From positions 407 through 22,936 of the forward strand of contig DLQW01000042.1 of the NCBI GenBank assembly GCA_002474405.1: 22,530 nt of DNA. Direction: 5' to 3'. Both the position numbers and the translations under genes were made by a program. Positions 6,708 to 14,820 of this stretch are shown one piece after another (positions within the stretch are counted from its first letter, which is position 1; each line of letters begins with the position of its first letter). The DNA comes from Christensenella sp. UBA7597. GTDB lineage: Bacteria > Bacillota > Clostridia > Christensenellales > Borkfalkiaceae. Under the pieces are notes generated by a model. It worked only from the letters and a program-made list of their open reading frames with translations. It searched no databases and was not told the origin of the DNA.

Positions 6708-6736
6708 ATTATAACACGAGTATCGATAACTGTCAA
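6708..6736 (-). promoter_or_regulatory. Promoter of tetR, with an operator candidate in its spacer
   Basis: The minus strand has perfect TTGACA (6731-6736), 17 bp, TATAAT (6708-6713). The second GTATCGATAACT copy (6720-6731) fills much of the spacer; its palindromic core is 6721-6728. The two divergent -10 boxes are one base apart, so one protein bound there could block both promoters. Confidence 0.85.
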
Positions 6737-6782
6737 TCGTTATGAAATCGAAAAACGGTTGCAACAAGGAGGACGAACGGAT

Positions 6783-7670
6783 ATGGGAAAATTTATCGTT
6801 ACGACGGATTCGGGGTGCGACCTGCCCGCGGAGCTTTTAAAAGAACGGGAAATCGTGCCGCTTCATTTATGCTACGAGGCGGACGGCAAGCTTTACGAAG
6901 ATACGATGAAAGCGGAGGACTGCCACGAATTTTACGAACAAATGCGCAAGGGCGCAGTGCCGAAAACGAGTCAGGCGAACGAAACGCAATTCATCGAATT
7001 TTTTACGCCGCTTCTGAAAGAGGGCAAGCCGATTGTACATATCAGCTTGGGCAGCGCGGTATCGGGCACGTACAAGTGCGCGGTGAACGCGGCGCAGGCA
7101 TTGAAAGAAAAGTGCGGCGCGGAAATCTACGTGGTGGATTCTACGCTGTGTTCCACGGGGTACGGTATGCTTGCGCTTCGCGCGGCGGAAATGCGCGATA
7201 ACGGCGCGGACGCGGAAGAGTGTTTTGCCGAGCTGGAAAAGATAAAAATCAACGTGAACACGTGGTATACGACAGACGAGCTTTTGTATCTTCGAAGAAG
7301 CGGCAGATGTTCGCGGGCGGCGGCGTTGATCGGCGGCATTTTTAAAATCTGCCCGATACTCAACCTCGATTCTGCGGGACATCTGATTGTGCAACAGCGG
7401 GTGCGTGGCTACAAGCAGACGGTGGCGCGTATTTTCGAGATTGTGAAAGATACGGTAACCGACGCGGAAAATCAGACGCTTTACGTGTGCCACAGCGACG
7501 TGCCCGAGCGGGCGAAAGAGTTTGGCGAGGCGCTTAAAAAGGAAGCGGGATTCAAGGACGTGTACTATACGTATATCGGCACGATTATCGGCGCGAATTG
7601 CGGTCCGGGGCTGGTGGCGGCGTTTTATTTCGGCAAGCCGCGCAATATGGCGGGGTATGAGAAGAAGTAA
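6783..7670 (+). CDS. DegV-family (FakB-like) fatty-acid-binding protein
   Basis: 295 residues, the usual DegV length. DegV/FakB proteins hold a fatty acid in a deep pocket and present it to FakA kinase; which lipid is bound here is unknown. Visible motifs: TTDSGCDLP (7-15), KTSQ (61-64), the glycine-rich lipid-carboxylate loop ISLGSAVSGTY (87-97), VVDSTLCSTGYG (117-128), LRRSGRCS (170-177), and a C-terminal GTIIGANCGPG that corresponds to the family's GxHxGPG with Asn in place of His. The ATG at 6783 is chosen because AAGGAGG (6766-6772) precedes it. No kinase gene is adjacent. It is divergent from tetR and probably controlled by it. A repeat cassette begins shortly after the stop. Confidence 0.93.
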   Translation: MGKFIVTTDSGCDLPAELLKEREIVPLHLCYEADGKLYEDTMKAEDCHEFYEQMRKGAVPKTSQANETQFIEFFTPLLKEGKPIVHISLGSAVSGTYKCAVNAAQALKEKCGAEIYVVDSTLCSTGYGMLALRAAEMRDNGADAEECFAELEKIKINVNTWYTTDELLYLRRSGRCSRAAALIGGIFKICPILNLDSAGHLIVQQRVRGYKQTVARIFEIVKDTVTDAENQTLYVCHSDVPERAKEFGEALKKEAGFKDVYYTYIGTIIGANCGPGLVAAFYFGKPRNMAGYEKK

Positions 7671-7721
7671 CGAGGGGAAGTTGAGCAAGAGGAGAAATTG
7701 AGGACGGCGGCGTTTTCGTTG

Positions 7722-7812
7722 GAAATGAGAGGGGTAGAAAACAAGCTACGCCCCTCATTCGTCAAGGCGATGCCTTGACACCTTCCCCCCAAGGGGAAGG
7801 CTATAAATAAGG
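7722..7812. repeat. Dispersed palindromic repeat cassette B
   Basis: This copy has GGGGTAGAAAACAAG, then CTACGCCCCTCATTC (around 7745-7760), a perfect 8-bp hairpin GTCAAGGC-GAT-GCCTTGAC (7761-7779) and CTTCCCC-CCAA-GGGGAAG (7782-7799) plus GGCTATA. It lacks the long inverted-repeat module found in the other two cassettes. Confidence 0.8.
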
Positions 7813-7863
7813 CGAAATTTTAATTTGACCTCTCTCGGCGCGGCTGTACGCCGCGCCACTCTA

Positions 7864-8080
7864 CTTGCCGAGATTGCCTTTGAGCGGCAACTCGGCAAGG
7901 GGAAAGCAAGGGGCTTTTTTGTTTGAAATGCAAATATCAGAAAACAAGTTTAGCCCCTTGATTGAAAATTTCTGACGGAAAATTTCAATCAAAAATGGGC
8001 TACGCCCCTCATCAGTCAACTTTGTTGACAGCAAGCCGCCGAAGTTGCCGTAGGGCGGCAACTTGGCGAGAAAAGCCCCC
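7864..8080. repeat. Dispersed palindromic repeat cassette C and bulged hairpins
   Basis: The cassette starts with a bulged hairpin (CTTGCCGAG 7864-7872 / CTCGGCAAG 7891-7899; inner TTGCC / GGCAA). The lead-in GTTTGAAATG follows, then the inverted-repeat module 7953-8012 (58 of 60 bases equal to 5819-5878), the hairpin GTCAAC-TTT-GTTGAC (8015-8029) and a second bulged hairpin (8037-8049 / 8057-8068). The stretch from 7671 to 8620 contains no gene I can support. Confidence 0.8.
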
Positions 8081-8082
8081 CG

Positions 8083-8216
8083 AGGGGAAGCCTTGGAACA
8101 AGGCTGACCATTTTTGCCGATTTTTGCGCAAGCAAAATGAGGCAAGGGGAAGCCTTGGAACAAGGCTGACCATTTTTGCCGATTTTTGCGCAAGCAAAAT
8201 GAGGCAAGGGGAAGCC
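8083..8216. repeat. 62-bp tandem repeat, two full copies plus 10 bp
   Basis: The units 8083-8144 and 8145-8206 are identical, and a partial third copy covers 8207-8216. Each contains a small hairpin (GCCTTG-GAA-CAAGGC) and TTGCGCAAGCAA. The perfect identity implies recent duplication. Too few units and no spacers for a CRISPR array. Confidence 0.95.
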
Positions 8217-8226
8217 ACGAAATAAG

Positions 8227-8276
8227 AAAACAAGGTTGCGATTCTGTCTTTTCGGATAGATTCGCAACCTTGTTTT
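8227..8276. terminator. Long bidirectional terminator hairpin
   Basis: A perfect 15-bp stem (AAAACAAGGTTGCGA 8227-8241 with 8262-8276) is extended inward by a second stem TCTGTC / GATAGA with one wobble. The arms end in AAAA/TTTT on both strands. It separates the repeat region from the gyrB leader. Confidence 0.75.
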
Positions 8277-8403
8277 GCGCGGTGGGCGGGTGAGCTGCAA
8301 GGCGGCGAAAACGATAAAAGCGGTGAAATTTTACAAAAAAAGAAAAAAATTGTCGCGAAGGGCGAAAATATCCGCTGAAACGCTGTACTTTTTTTCGGGA
8401 ATA

Positions 8404-8412
8404 TGGTATAAT
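8404..8412 (+). promoter_or_regulatory. Probable gyrB promoter, extended -10
   Basis: TGGTATAAT (8404-8412) is an extended -10 with perfect TATAAT. The -35 is poor (TGTACT at 8384-8389, 17 bp away). The start would be near 8419, leaving a leader of about 200 nt before gyrB. Confidence 0.6.
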
Positions 8413-8437
8413 TGTATTATCGGCATATATAATTTGT

Positions 8438-8493
8438 CGCGCGCGCCTGTGTGCGTATGTGCGTGCGTATGTGCGTATACGTGTATGCGCGCG
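8438..8493. other. Alternating pyrimidine-purine (Z-DNA-prone) tract in the gyrB leader
   Basis: Positions 8448-8493 (46 bp) alternate pyrimidine and purine without exception, made of TG, CG and TA steps, including GTGCGTAT at 8451, 8463 and 8471. Another CG run (8438-8446) sits just upstream, separated by one break in phase. Such tracts favour left-handed Z-DNA under negative supercoiling. It lies about 30-75 nt into the predicted leader. Confidence 0.8.
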
Positions 8494-8620
8494 AAACGGC
8501 ACAAAAATTGCGTGAGAAAGAGCACGGAATTTTCGCGGGCAATAGCGCGAAAAATTATTTTGCAGGCAAACGAAACCAAAAAAAGAAAAATTAAACAAGC
8601 ATAAGGAGAAACAAACGACT

Positions 8621-10534
8621 ATGGCGGAAAAAGTAGAAAACGAGTACGGCGCAGAACAAATACAGGTTCTCGACGGCTTGGAACACATCAGAAAACGCCC
8701 CGGAATGTACATTTCTTCCACCGACGCGAAAGGGCTTCATCACCTCGTGCACGAAGTGGTGGATAACTCGATCGACGAGGCGTTGGCGGGCTACTGCACG
8801 CATATCGAAGTTACGATCAATTCCGACGGCAGCTGCACCGTGCGCGATAACGGGCGCGGGATTCCCGTGGCGATTCACCCGAAAGAGGGCATTTCAACCC
8901 TTGAAGTGGTGTTCACGAAAGTGAACGCGGGCGGCAAGTTCGGCGGCGATTCGGGGTACAAGGTATCGAGCGGTTTGCACGGCGTGGGCGTGAAAGCGGT
9001 GAACGCGCTTTCGGAATGGCTGGAAGCGGAAGTATATCAGGACGGGCACATTTACAAGCAGGTGTACAACCGCGGCGTGCCGCAACGCAGCGTGCAGATT
9101 GTGGGCGACACGACGGAAACGGGCACGAAAGTTACGTTTTTGCCCGACAAAGAGATTTTCGAAACCACCGATTTTTCGTACGATACTCTGAAAATTCGTC
9201 TGCGCGAGCTGGCATATCTCAACAAGGGGCTTCGCATTACCCTTGAAGACAAGCGCGCGGGTCAGGAAAAGAAAGATTCGTTCTGCTACGAGGGCGGTAT
9301 TCGTTCGTTTGTGGAAGATCTGAACGCTTCGCGCGAACAGCTGTTATTCCCGCAACCGCTGTATTTCGAAGAGACGGACGGCGACACGATGTGCGAAGTG
9401 GCGATTCAGTACAACGAATCGTACAACGAAGTGATTTATTCGTATGCGAACAACGTGAACACGATAGACGGCGGCACGCACGTGGAAGGCTTGCGGCTTG
9501 CGCTCACCAAAGTGATTAACGATTACGGCAAGAAAGCGGGCTTAATGAAAGAGTCGGACAAGCTTTCTGGCGAGGACGTGCGCGAGGGCATCACGGCGGT
9601 GGTTTCCGTAAAACTCGTGAACGCGCAGTTCGAATCGCAGACGAAAGACAAGCTGAACAATTCGTTTATCCGTTCGTTTGTGAGCCAATGCGTTACCGAG
9701 CATTTAAGCGCGTTTATGGAAGAGAATCCGAGCGCGGCGAAAGAGCTTGTTATGCGCTGTTTAACGGCGCAGAAGGCGCGCGACGCGGCGCGTGCGGCGC
9801 GTGATTTAACCCGCAGAAAGGGCGTTCTGGAAAATTCCACGCTGCCCGGGAAGCTTGCCGACTGTTCTGACAGGCGTTCGGAACTTTGCGAAATTTATAT
9901 CGTAGAGGGCGACTCCGCAGGCGGCACGGCGAAGCAGGGGCGCGACAGAAGATTCCAAGCGATTCTGCCCCTTCGCGGCAAGATTTTAAACGTGGAAAAA
10001 GTGCGGCTTAACCGCGTTCTCGAAAACGAGGAAATCAAGGCGATGATTACGGCGTTCGGCTGCGGCATTCTGGACGATTTCGACGAGAGCAAGCTCCGCT
10101 ACGACCGCATCATCTCGATGACCGATGCCGATGTGGACGGCGCGCACATCCGTATTCTTCTGTACACGTTCCTGTTCCGCTATATGCGCCCCTTAATCGA
10201 ACACGGGCACGTATATTCGGCGTTGCCGCCCCTTTACAAGGCAACCTACAAGGGCAAGGATTCGTACCTCTATTCCGAAGAAGAAAAGGTGGCGTTCGAC
10301 GCGCAGGCGACTTCGAAAGTGGAATATCAGCGTTATAAAGGTCTCGGCGAAATGAGTACGGAGCAGCTTTGGACGACGACGATGGACCCTTCCACCCGTA
10401 CGCTGGTGCGCGTTACCATGGAGGACGCGGCGGAAGCGGACAAGATGTTTGCGATGCTGATGGGCGAAAGCCCCGAACTTCGCAGAAAGTTCATCGAAGA
10501 GAACGCGTCGCTGGTAACCGACCTCGATATTTAA
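8621..10534 (+). CDS. gyrB: DNA gyrase subunit B
   Basis: 637 residues, standard length for non-proteobacterial GyrB. The GHKL ATPase domain shows HEVVDNSIDEALAG (catalytic Glu45), DNGRGIP (76-82), SGLHGVGVKAVNALS (117-131) and the QTK loop (340-342). The TOPRIM domain shows VEGDSAGG (428-435), PLRGKILNVEK (450-460) and TDADVDGAHI (501-510) with Mg-binding acids. The tail has YKGLGEMSTEQLW. GyrB hydrolyses ATP to drive negative supercoiling by the A2B2 complex. AAGGAG lies 11 nt upstream of the ATG. gyrA follows after 23 bp and is surely cotranscribed. The quinolone/novobiocin-associated segments look ordinary. Confidence 0.99.
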   Translation: MAEKVENEYGAEQIQVLDGLEHIRKRPGMYISSTDAKGLHHLVHEVVDNSIDEALAGYCTHIEVTINSDGSCTVRDNGRGIPVAIHPKEGISTLEVVFTKVNAGGKFGGDSGYKVSSGLHGVGVKAVNALSEWLEAEVYQDGHIYKQVYNRGVPQRSVQIVGDTTETGTKVTFLPDKEIFETTDFSYDTLKIRLRELAYLNKGLRITLEDKRAGQEKKDSFCYEGGIRSFVEDLNASREQLLFPQPLYFEETDGDTMCEVAIQYNESYNEVIYSYANNVNTIDGGTHVEGLRLALTKVINDYGKKAGLMKESDKLSGEDVREGITAVVSVKLVNAQFESQTKDKLNNSFIRSFVSQCVTEHLSAFMEENPSAAKELVMRCLTAQKARDAARAARDLTRRKGVLENSTLPGKLADCSDRRSELCEIYIVEGDSAGGTAKQGRDRRFQAILPLRGKILNVEKVRLNRVLENEEIKAMITAFGCGILDDFDESKLRYDRIISMTDADVDGAHIRILLYTFLFRYMRPLIEHGHVYSALPPLYKATYKGKDSYLYSEEEKVAFDAQATSKVEYQRYKGLGEMSTEQLWTTTMDPSTRTLVRVTMEDAAEADKMFAMLMGESPELRRKFIEENASLVTDLDI

Positions 10535-10557
10535 GGGCACAGGAGAGATAAAAAGAA

Positions 10558-13191
10558 ATGGCTAAAAGAGAAACGAGTCCCGAATTGACCGAAGAGTTTA
10601 AAAAGACTCTCGAAATGACGAAAATCATCGATATGGAGGTGGACGACGAACTGAAACGTTCGTTCATCGCCTACGCGATGGCGGTAAACAAATCGCGCGC
10701 CATTCCCGACGTGCGAGACGGTCTCAAGCCCGTGCACAGAAGAATTCTGTATTCGATGCACGAAATGGGCTTGTATAACGACAAAGCGTTCAGAAAGTGC
10801 GCGCGTATCGTGGGCGACTGTATGGGTAAATTCCACCCGCACGGCGATTCCTCGGTGTACGACGCGCTGGTGCGCCTCGCGCAGGATTTCACCATCAATT
10901 TCCCGCTGGTGGACGGGCACGGAAACTTCGGAAGCGTGGACGGCGACCCTGCCGCGGCTATGCGTTACACCGAAGCGCGCCTTACCAAGCTTGCCGCGGA
11001 AATGCTGAAAGACCTCGATAAAGAGACGGTGGATTTCATTCCCAACTTCGACGGCAGCGAAGAAGAACCCGTGGTGCTTCCCTCGCGCTTCCCCAACCTG
11101 CTTGTAAACGGTTCGGACGGTATCGCCGTGGGTATGGCTACCAACATTCCGCCGCACAATCTTGCCGAAGTAATCGACGGTACCATCGCGATGATCGACA
11201 ACCCCGATATTACGGTGGACGAGCTGATGGAATATATCCCGGCGCCCGACTTCCCTACGGGCGGCGTGATTATGGGCAGAAGCGGCATCAAAAAAGCGTA
11301 TCAGACGGGGCAGGGAAAAATTATCATCCGTTCGAAGTGCGAAATCGAAGAATACGGCACGGGCGGAAATACCCGCCAGCGCATCGTAGTAACGGAAATC
11401 CCGTATCAGGTGAACAAAGCCGTTTTAATCAAGACGATTGCGGATATGGTGCGCGACAAGCGACTGGAAGGTATTTCCGATATCCGCGAAGAATCGGACA
11501 GAACGGGTATGCGCATCGTGATCGAAGTGAAGAAAGACGCGAACGCGCAGGTTGTTTTGAACACGCTGTATAAAAAGACGAATCTGCAGGTTTCGGACGG
11601 TTTGATTATGCTGGCGCTTGTGGAAAACGGCACCGAGCCGAAAACGCTGAATCTGCGCGAAATTCTGCAATATTATCTGGCGCATCAGAAAGAAGTCATC
11701 ACCCGCCGTACGCGCTTCGAACTCAACAAAACGGAAGAGCGCGCGCATATCGTGGAAGGACTTGTGCTGGCGCTTGCGAATATCGACGAAGTGATTAAGG
11801 TCATCAAGGAATCGGCGGATAAAAACGTGGCGGTGGAGCGCCTGACGGCGACGTTCGAACTGGACGAAAAGCAGGCGAACGCGATTCTGGAAATGCGCTT
11901 GCAGCGTCTGACTTCCCTCGAAGTGGAGAAGCTGAAAGAAGAACTGGCGCAGCTGGAAGCGACGATTCTCGATTTGAAGGATATTTTAGCCAACGAAAGC
12001 CGCGTGATGGCGATTATCAGAAACGACCTCACGGACATCAAGAACCGCTATCCTTCGCCGAGAAAGACGGAAATTTCGGTGGACTTCGGTTCAATAGAGG
12101 ACGAAGATTTAATCGACAGAGAGGACGTGGTGATTTCGCTGACGCATTCGGGCTATATCAAGCGGCTGCCCGTAACGGAATACAAGGCGCAGCACCGCGG
12201 CGGCATGGGCGTTACGGCGCATAAACCCAAGGACGAGGACTACGTGGAGAAAATGTTCATCGCGTGCACGCACGACGATATTCTGCTGTTTACGTCGCTC
12301 GGCAAGGTGTATTCCATCAAGGGGTATATGATTCCCGAAGCGAACCGCACTTCGCGCGGCAGAGCCGTGGTGAACGTTGTGGGGCTGGATCAGGGCGAAA
12401 AGATTGCCGCCGTGTTGCCGAAGAAAGAAAACGGCAACGGGTATATCGTAATCGCCACCAAGAAAGGGCTGATTAAAAAGACGACGACGGACGAATATTC
12501 GCGCATCATGAAGAACGGCAAGATTGCGGTGAAGCTGAATGAGGGAGACGAAATTATTTCCGTGCAGTTCACCACGGGCGACAACGAACTTTTGATTGCC
12601 AGCCGTTCGGGCAAGTGCATCCGCTTCCACGAAAGCAACATCCGCGCGATGGGCAGAACCGCGGCGGGCGTACGCGCAATGCGCCTCGGCGAGAACGACG
12701 AGCTGGTGGATATGCTGGTGGTGGACGAGAATTACGATATTCTTACGCTGACGGCGAAAGGCTACGGCAAACGCACGAACGTGGAAGATTACCGCGTTCA
12801 GGGCAGAGCCGGCAAGGGCATCAAGGCGGGCACGTTCAACGAAAAGACGGGCGAGCTTGTGGCGATGAAGCAGGTAACGGACGAGAACGATATTATGATT
12901 ATCACTACCGCCGGAACCATTATCCGCATGCATGCGGACAGCATTTCCAGAATCGGCAGAGCTTCGCGCGGGGTACGCGTGATGAACGTGAAAGATTCGC
13001 TGGTGGCTACGGTTGACGTAACGGAGCGCGAGGACGACGCGGAAGTTGCCGAACCCGAAGAAACCGAACTGCCCGAAGAGGAGCGCAACGCCATAGCCGA
13101 CGACGCGGACGAAACGGGCGAAGAAGCTACGTTCGAACCCGCAGACGACGGCGAGGAGAACGAAACTCCCGACGACGGCGAGGAGAAATAA
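10558..13191 (+). CDS. gyrA: DNA gyrase subunit A
   Basis: 877 residues. The breakage-reunion domain has [19 protein letters not shown] (47-65), [10 protein letters not shown] (93-102) and active-site Tyr137 ([10 protein letters not shown]). The quinolone-determining positions are Ser98 and Asp102 (E. coli 83 and 87), the susceptible-type residues. The C-terminal beta-pinwheel wraps DNA; its GyrA box reads QHRGGMG, slightly off the usual QRRGGKG. GyrA boxes distinguish gyrase from topoisomerase IV, as does pairing with gyrB. Residues 823-877 form a very acidic tail with a short internal duplication. A GGAGA ribosome binding site precedes the ATG. A terminator hairpin follows the stop. Confidence 0.98.
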   Translation: MAKRETSPELTEEFKKTLEMTKIIDMEVDDELKRSFIAYAMAVNKSRAIPDVRDGLKPVHRRILYSMHEMGLYNDKAFRKCARIVGDCMGKFHPHGDSSVYDALVRLAQDFTINFPLVDGHGNFGSVDGDPAAAMRYTEARLTKLAAEMLKDLDKETVDFIPNFDGSEEEPVVLPSRFPNLLVNGSDGIAVGMATNIPPHNLAEVIDGTIAMIDNPDITVDELMEYIPAPDFPTGGVIMGRSGIKKAYQTGQGKIIIRSKCEIEEYGTGGNTRQRIVVTEIPYQVNKAVLIKTIADMVRDKRLEGISDIREESDRTGMRIVIEVKKDANAQVVLNTLYKKTNLQVSDGLIMLALVENGTEPKTLNLREILQYYLAHQKEVITRRTRFELNKTEERAHIVEGLVLALANIDEVIKVIKESADKNVAVERLTATFELDEKQANAILEMRLQRLTSLEVEKLKEELAQLEATILDLKDILANESRVMAIIRNDLTDIKNRYPSPRKTEISVDFGSIEDEDLIDREDVVISLTHSGYIKRLPVTEYKAQHRGGMGVTAHKPKDEDYVEKMFIACTHDDILLFTSLGKVYSIKGYMIPEANRTSRGRAVVNVVGLDQGEKIAAVLPKKENGNGYIVIATKKGLIKKTTTDEYSRIMKNGKIAVKLNEGDEIISVQFTTGDNELLIASRSGKCIRFHESNIRAMGRTAAGVRAMRLGENDELVDMLVVDENYDILTLTAKGYGKRTNVEDYRVQGRAGKGIKAGTFNEKTGELVAMKQVTDENDIMIITTAGTIIRMHADSISRIGRASRGVRVMNVKDSLVATVDVTEREDDAEVAEPEETELPEEERNAIADDADETGEEATFEPADDGEENETPDDGEEK

Positions 13192-13199
13192 AGCAATAA

Positions 13200-13238
13200 C
13201 CGGCTTCCCTTTCCGGGGGAGCCGGAAAAAAATTTTTT
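13200..13238 (+). terminator. gyrA terminator
   Basis: CCGGCTTCCC (13200-13209) pairs with GGGGAGCCGG (13216-13225, one wobble), followed by an A-run and T6. It lies between gyrA and the permease, whose ribosome binding site begins a few bases later, so some read-through is possible. Confidence 0.75.
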
Positions 13239-13254
13239 GTACAAAGGAGAAAAA

Positions 13255-14703
13255 ATGGAAAACAACGAAGCACAAACAAAAAAGCCGTTTCTCGATAAGA
13301 AATTCGGCTACGTAGCGAAGGGTTCTTCGCTGAAAACCGAGGCGGTGGCGGGACTGACCACGTTCCTCGCGATGGCGTACATTCTTATCGTCAATTCGGG
13401 AATGTTCTCCGCGCTGGACGGCGTTTCGTTCGACGCGATGTACGTTACCACGGCGCTTTCGGCGATTGTGGGCACGATTTTAATCGGACTGCTTGCAAAT
13501 CTGCCTCTGGCGCAGGCGCCCGGCATGGGATTGAACGCGTTTTTCGTATACACGGTGTGTTTCACGCTGGGATTTTCCTATGCGAACGCGCTGGTATTCG
13601 TCTTGCTTGACGGTATTGTTTTCGTTCTGCTTACGGTAACGGGACTGCGCAAAATCGTATTCGAAGCGATTCCTCCCGCAGTGAAGAAAGCGATTCCCGC
13701 GGGCATCGGCTTGTTTATCGCGTTTCTCGGTTTACAGGACGCGAAACTGGTGATTTCCGATTCTTCCACGGGCGTAACGCTCGCTTCGTTCAACCTGTTC
13801 GGCGGGGCGAAATGGGCGGACGTAATGCCCTTGATCGTGGCGGTGATTTCGCTGCTTCTGATTGCGGTATTTTCGCAGAAGAAAATAAAGGGCGGGATTC
13901 TGTACGGGATTCTGGGCGGCACGGTGCTTTACTATCTGCTCGGCTTCACGGTGAAAGATTTCTACGCGGGATTTTCGGAGACGCTTTCTCTGAACCCGTT
14001 CAAGCCGTTTGCATCGTTTGCCAAAGAGACGTTCGGCAAAGTGTTTACCGAAGGATTCGATTTTTCGGCGTATCTTGCGGGCGAAAATCACTCCGTAGGC
14101 GGACTGGTGATGCTGTTTATTACCACGGCGCTGGCGTTCTGCATGGTGGATATGTTCGATACGATGGGTACGCTGTACGGCGCTTGCCGCGGCGGCAACC
14201 TGCTTGTGGATAACGGAAACGGCGAACTTGAAGTGCCGAATATGAACAAAGCCATGCTTGCCGACGCGATTGCCACCTGCACGGGCGCGGCGCTGGGTAC
14301 TTCCACCGTTACCACGTTTGTGGAATCTTCCGCGGGCGTTGCCGCGGGCGGTAAATCGGGAATGACTTCGCTGGTTACCGCGGGCATGTTTATTCTGGCG
14401 CTGTTCCTTGCGCCGCTTGCGAAACTGATTCCCGCGTACGCTTACGGCGCGGCGCTCATCTATGTGGGCATTCTGATGATCGGCAGCGTGAAAGACGTTG
14501 ACTGGTCGGACGTTTCCGTGGCGGTACCGGCGTTTCTGACGATGGCGATGATGCCGTTTACGTACAACATTTCGTTCGGTATTGCGTTCGGCCTGATTTC
14601 GTACGTAGTCATCAAAACGTTTACGGGACACGTAAAAGAAGTGAAGGCGGGCACGTGGGTGATTACCGCGTTGTTCCTTGCGATGTTCTTCCTGACGCAC
14701 TGA
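13255..14703 (+). CDS. NCS2-family purine permease (AzgA/PbuG-like)
   Basis: 482 residues, highly hydrophobic with about a dozen or more TM segments. Family signatures: KTEAVAGLTTFLAMAYILIV (27-46), QAPGMGLNAFFVYT (87-100), DMFDTMGTLYG (299-309) and GTSTVTTFVESSAGVAAGG (348-366). The last two carry the acidic and polar residues of the substrate site in this branch. These are proton-coupled importers of hypoxanthine, guanine or adenine; which base cannot be told here. AAAGGAG precedes the ATG at 13255. An in-frame ATG at 13237 lies within the gyrA terminator and is less likely. The 63-bp gap to gyrA leaves no room for a guanine riboswitch, common upstream of such genes. Confidence 0.93.
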   Translation: MENNEAQTKKPFLDKKFGYVAKGSSLKTEAVAGLTTFLAMAYILIVNSGMFSALDGVSFDAMYVTTALSAIVGTILIGLLANLPLAQAPGMGLNAFFVYTVCFTLGFSYANALVFVLLDGIVFVLLTVTGLRKIVFEAIPPAVKKAIPAGIGLFIAFLGLQDAKLVISDSSTGVTLASFNLFGGAKWADVMPLIVAVISLLLIAVFSQKKIKGGILYGILGGTVLYYLLGFTVKDFYAGFSETLSLNPFKPFASFAKETFGKVFTEGFDFSAYLAGENHSVGGLVMLFITTALAFCMVDMFDTMGTLYGACRGGNLLVDNGNGELEVPNMNKAMLADAIATCTGAALGTSTVTTFVESSAGVAAGGKSGMTSLVTAGMFILALFLAPLAKLIPAYAYGAALIYVGILMIGSVKDVDWSDVSVAVPAFLTMAMMPFTYNISFGIAFGLISYVVIKTFTGHVKEVKAGTWVITALFLAMFFLTH

Positions 14704-14770
14704 GCGGAAAATCAGCCGTAAAAAGGCGCAGGCAGATTGTAGTTTTTATGTAAAAGAGCGCAATGTTTCC

Positions 14771-14805
14771 GGAACTCGGCTTTTTTAAGTCGGGTTCCGA
14801 CTTTT
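14771..14805 (+). terminator. Hairpin(s) after the permease, terminator-like
   Basis: Two mutually exclusive stems exist. GGAACTCGGC / GTCGGGTTCC (14771-14780 with 14789-14798, two wobbles) shares bases with AAGTCGG / CCGACTT (14787-14793 with 14797-14803), which runs into TTTT. The second is a plausible terminator for the permease. Both lie in or just before the leader of the LRR gene. Confidence 0.5.
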
Positions 14806-14820
14806 GGAATACAGTTGTTT

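Noticed and set aside
8083..8216. CRISPR array
   Set aside because: The units are identical along their full 62 bp with no variable spacers, only two copies, and no cas genes.
5785..8216. Insertion sequence
   Set aside because: No transposase or integrase reading frame is present; only short palindromic modules.
8281..8620. Replication origin next to gyrB
   Set aside because: No dnaA, dnaN or recF gene and no cluster of DnaA boxes; gyrB and gyrA alone are not evidence of an origin.
7861..8721. 286-codon minus-strand frame over the repeat region
   Set aside because: It is made of repeat modules, the 62-bp tandem units and antisense of gyrB; low-complexity content with no known domain.
13192..13254. 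Guanine riboswitch before the purine permease
   Set aside because: The 63-bp gap is occupied by a terminator and ribosome binding site, leaving no room for the aptamer.
12109..13275. 388-codon frame antisense to gyrA
   Set aside because: Shadow of gyrA produced by biased codon composition; similar long antisense frames lie over the permease (13732-14700) and serS (18730-19809).
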